Shown: positions 5,703 through 7,121 of the stretch, piece after piece
Layout: each line of letters starts with the position of its first letter
Numbering within the stretch: position 1 is the first letter of the stretch
Assembly (NCBI GenBank): GCA_003446775.1
Contig: DMCH01000171.1
Coordinates: 2,549-9,669, forward strand
Direction of reading: 5' to 3'
Length of the DNA: 7,121 nucleotides
DNA from: Chloroflexota bacterium
GTDB taxonomy: Bacteria > Chloroflexota > Dormibacteria > Dormibacterales > Dormibacteraceae
The notes under the pieces: model-generated
Seen by the model: only the letters and a program-made list of their open reading frames with translations
The model's database searches: none
What the model was told of the DNA's origin: nothing
Made by a program: the position numbers and the translations under genes

Positions 5703-6776
5703 CCGGACGTTGATGACGGGCAGTTGCCGGAACGACTGAATCGACGTGCGGGCGGCGACCTGCGAGGCGATTTCCATGAAGGCTCGCGCTCCCGCCGAGT
5801 CGGGACGGGAGATCACTACCGGCACTCCTTTGTCGGCATCTTCGCGAATCGACTCTTCGAGTGGGATGGCGCCGAGAAAGGGCACTCCCAATCGTTGCGC
5901 TGCGGCCTCGGCGCCACCGTGGCTGAAAATCTCGTGTCGATGCCCGCAGCTCGGGCAGATGTACCAGCTCATGTTTTCGATCAATCCGAGCGGGGTGACA
6001 TTGAGCTTGCGAAACATCTGCAGGGCCTTGATCGCGATGTCCGTGGCGACGTCCTGCGGCGTGCATACGATGGCCACCCCGGTGAGCGGAACCGCCTGCG
6101 CGAGCGTGAGCGATGCGTCCCCGGTGCCTGGGGGGAGGTCGATGACGAGGTAGTCGAGCCGTCCCCAATCGACCTGCACCATCATCGCCTCGATCGCCTT
6201 GCCGACCATCGGCCCGCGATAGATGGTGGGCTGCTCGCCAGGGTAGATGTGGCCGAAGGACATCAACTTCAATCCATGCGCCTCGATCGGCTTCAAGCGG
6301 CCGTCGACCTGCTCCGGCACGCGGCGCGATCCGGTCATCGCGGGGACCGACGGTCCGTAGATGTCGGCGTCGAGCAGCCCGACCTCGGCGCCGGCCTTTC
6401 GCAGCGCGGCGGCGATGTTGACGGCGACCGTGGACTTGCCGACGCCACCCTTTCCTGACGCGATCGCGATCGTCTGCTTGACGCCGGGGAGGATCTCGGA
6501 TGGCTTGGGTCGCATGAACGCGGGACGAACGTTGGCGGTCATGCGAACTTCGACTGCCGAGACGCCAGGGATGTCACCGACGAGATCCTGGGCCTGCGTC
6601 TTGAAGCGATCGCGGACCGGGCACGCGGGGGTCGTCAGCTCGAACGTGAAGCTGACCTTGCCCTGCGGGCTGACGTCCAGTTCCTTGATCATGCCCAGGC
6701 TGACGACGTCTCGACCCAGGTCGGGGTCCTGGATGGTGGCGAGCACGTCGAGGACCTGTTGCGGGGTGGGGCCCAT
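5700..6776 (-). CDS. mrp: Mrp/ApbC family Fe-S cluster carrier ATPase (DUF59-Mrp)
   Basis: 358 residues from ATG 6776. Residues about 5-85 are a MIP18/DUF59 domain (TIQDPDLGRDVVSLGMI at 15-31, and C52 in TTPACPVRD). A deviant Walker A P-loop SGKGGVGKST (107-116) follows, then DADIYGPS (136-143) and DLPPGTGD (213-220), all standard for Mrp/NBP35 ATPases. CPSC (274-277) is the CxxC that binds a bridging 4Fe-4S cluster between two subunits. Role: cytoplasmic ATP-dependent scaffold or carrier delivering Fe-S clusters to target enzymes. Length is normal for bacterial DUF59-Mrp. The ATG at 6812 would add 12 residues, but 6776 matches the usual N-terminus and has TACTAT 8 nt upstream. It is followed by DUF971 in the same frame after a single TAA, and is divergent from the uracil-DNA glycosylase gene. 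Confidence 0.95.
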   Translation of the reverse strand: MGPTPQQVLDVLATIQDPDLGRDVVSLGMIKELDVSPQGKVSFTFELTTPACPVRDRFKTQAQDLVGDIPGVSAVEVRMTANVRPAFMRPKPSEILPGVKQTIAIASGKGGVGKSTVAVNIAAALRKAGAEVGLLDADIYGPSVPAMTGSRRVPEQVDGRLKPIEAHGLKLMSFGHIYPGEQPTIYRGPMVGKAIEAMMVQVDWGRLDYLVIDLPPGTGDASLTLAQAVPLTGVAIVCTPQDVATDIAIKALQMFRKLNVTPLGLIENMSWYICPSCGHRHEIFSHGGAEAAAQRLGVPFLGAIPLEESIREDADKGVPVVISRPDSAGARAFMEIASQVAARTSIQSFRQLPVINVR

Positions 6777-6784
6777 TGCCTGGG

Positions 6785-6790
6785 ATAGTA
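6785..6790 (-). promoter_or_regulatory. Candidate -10 hexamer (TACTAT) for a leaderless mrp transcript
   Basis: TACTAT is followed by 8 nt (CCCAGGCA) and the ATG at 6776, so transcription would begin at or beside the start codon. There is no usable Shine-Dalgarno sequence; AGG is only 2 nt from ATG. If correct, this rules out the ATG at 6812, which lies upstream of the hexamer. No convincing -35 element is seen at 16-18 nt. Confidence 0.45.
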
Positions 6791-6813
6791 CCGGCCTTTG
6801 GGATCGGAGCATG

Positions 6814-6819
6814 TAGCGT
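6814..6819 (+). promoter_or_regulatory. Candidate -10 hexamer (TAGCGT) for a leaderless uracil-DNA glycosylase transcript
   Basis: TAGCGT matches TANNNT and is followed by CAACAC (6 nt) and the ATG at 6826. The nearest purine run, GGAG at 6806-6809, is 16 nt from the ATG, too far for a ribosome site. Together with the mrp hexamer it places two divergent start regions within about 50 bp. Confidence 0.35.
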
Positions 6820-6825
6820 CAACAC

Positions 6826-7121
6826 ATGACGCTTCGTGGCCCCGCCGCGCTGCGCGAACTCCAGGCGGCCTGTCGTGGCTGCCACGTATGCGTCGACGCC
6901 GGCATCATCCCCGAGGCCAACCCCACCTTCTCGGGCGAATGGGGAGCGCCTTTTTTCCTGGTGGGGCAGGCACCCGGACCGGCTGAGCGGGAATCGCGCC
7001 GGCCGTTCTCCGGTCGTGCGGGCAAGGAGCTCGACCGTTGGATGCTTCGCGCCGGCTTCTCGACCGCCGAGGAGTTCCGACGCCTCACCTACATCGCGGC
7101 ATTGATGCGCTGCTTCCCCGG
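6826..7121 (+). CDS. Uracil-DNA glycosylase family protein (Fe-S, family 4-like), 5' part, continues past the window
   Basis: 98 codons are present, open at the right edge. C16 and C19 (ACRGCHVC, with C22 also present) are the N-terminal 4Fe-4S cysteines of family 4/5 enzymes; C96 in RCFPG is a likely third ligand, and a fourth should follow beyond the window. Motif A reads GQAPGPAE (47-54), followed by PFSGRAGKELDRWM (60-73), which binds DNA and flips uracil in this superfamily. Family 4 enzymes typically have GEAPG; the Q here matches a less-studied GQAPG clade. Expected role: removal of uracil from DNA as the first step of base excision repair. Only about 40-50% of the usual length of about 200-230 residues is visible, so motif B cannot be checked. 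It is divergent from mrp by 49 bp. Confidence 0.88.
   Translation, partial: MTLRGPAALRELQAACRGCHVCVDAGIIPEANPTFSGEWGAPFFLVGQAPGPAERESRRPFSGRAGKELDRWMLRAGFSTAEEFRRLTYIAALMRCFP

Noticed and set aside
5508..6458. Plus-strand open frame (316 codons) opposite mrp and DUF971
   Set aside because: The minus strand holds unmistakable Mrp P-loop and DUF971 motifs; the antisense product has no recognisable domain.
6777..6812. Upstream ATG (6812) as the mrp start
   Set aside because: It lies upstream of the candidate -10, would leave only 13 bp to the divergent gene, and adds residues not typical of Mrp N-termini.

Overview
The window is a gene-dense, GC-rich (roughly two-thirds G+C by eye) bacterial chromosomal segment with no phage, plasmid, IS, CRISPR or RNA-gene signature. 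The gene set points to a high-GC Terrabacteria-type soil or environmental bacterium, for example Chloroflexota/Dormibacterota or Actinomycetota. The genes behind this are a DUF255 thioredoxin-fold protein, a FixX-type ferredoxin, a signal-anchored Ig-like plus DUF3048 protein, Mrp with DUF971, and a Fe-S uracil-DNA glycosylase of the GQAPG type. Phylum assignment is inference only.

Layout. (1) Positions 1-936, minus strand: 5' part of a DUF255/YyaL-like protein that runs off the left edge. (2) Positions 971-3611, plus strand: an M20 metallodipeptidase, a FixX-like ferredoxin and an NADPH thioredoxin reductase, in series with gaps of 11 and 50 bp. (3) Positions 3612-3713: a convergent intergenic gap filled mostly by a double-hairpin repeat. 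A second copy of this repeat family lies inside the first 23 codons of the DUF255 gene. (4) Positions 3714-6776, minus strand: Mrp/ApbC Fe-S scaffold ATPase, then a DUF971 protein, then a membrane-anchored Ig-like/DUF3048 protein. (5) Positions 6826-7121, plus strand: 5' part of a uracil-DNA glycosylase running off the right edge, divergent from mrp with a 49-bp gap.

Themes. Several products handle thiols, Fe-S clusters or electrons: the CxxC thioredoxin-fold protein, ferredoxin, thioredoxin reductase, Mrp, DUF971 and the Fe-S glycosylase. They look like neighbouring housekeeping genes rather than one dedicated pathway. The observations most worth a second look are: (a) mrp and the DUF971 gene are in the same reading frame, separated by one TAA, and together spell the DUF59-Mrp-DUF971 order of plant HCF101; (b) the DUF971 protein is an internal duplication with a CxCAEC cysteine motif at the end of both halves; (c) a TANNNT -10-like hexamer lies 6-8 nt upstream of four of the start codons, suggesting leaderless transcripts; (d) a palindromic repeat appears to be translated as part of the DUF255 N-terminus. 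I did not find a convincing new multi-gene defence or mobile system here.
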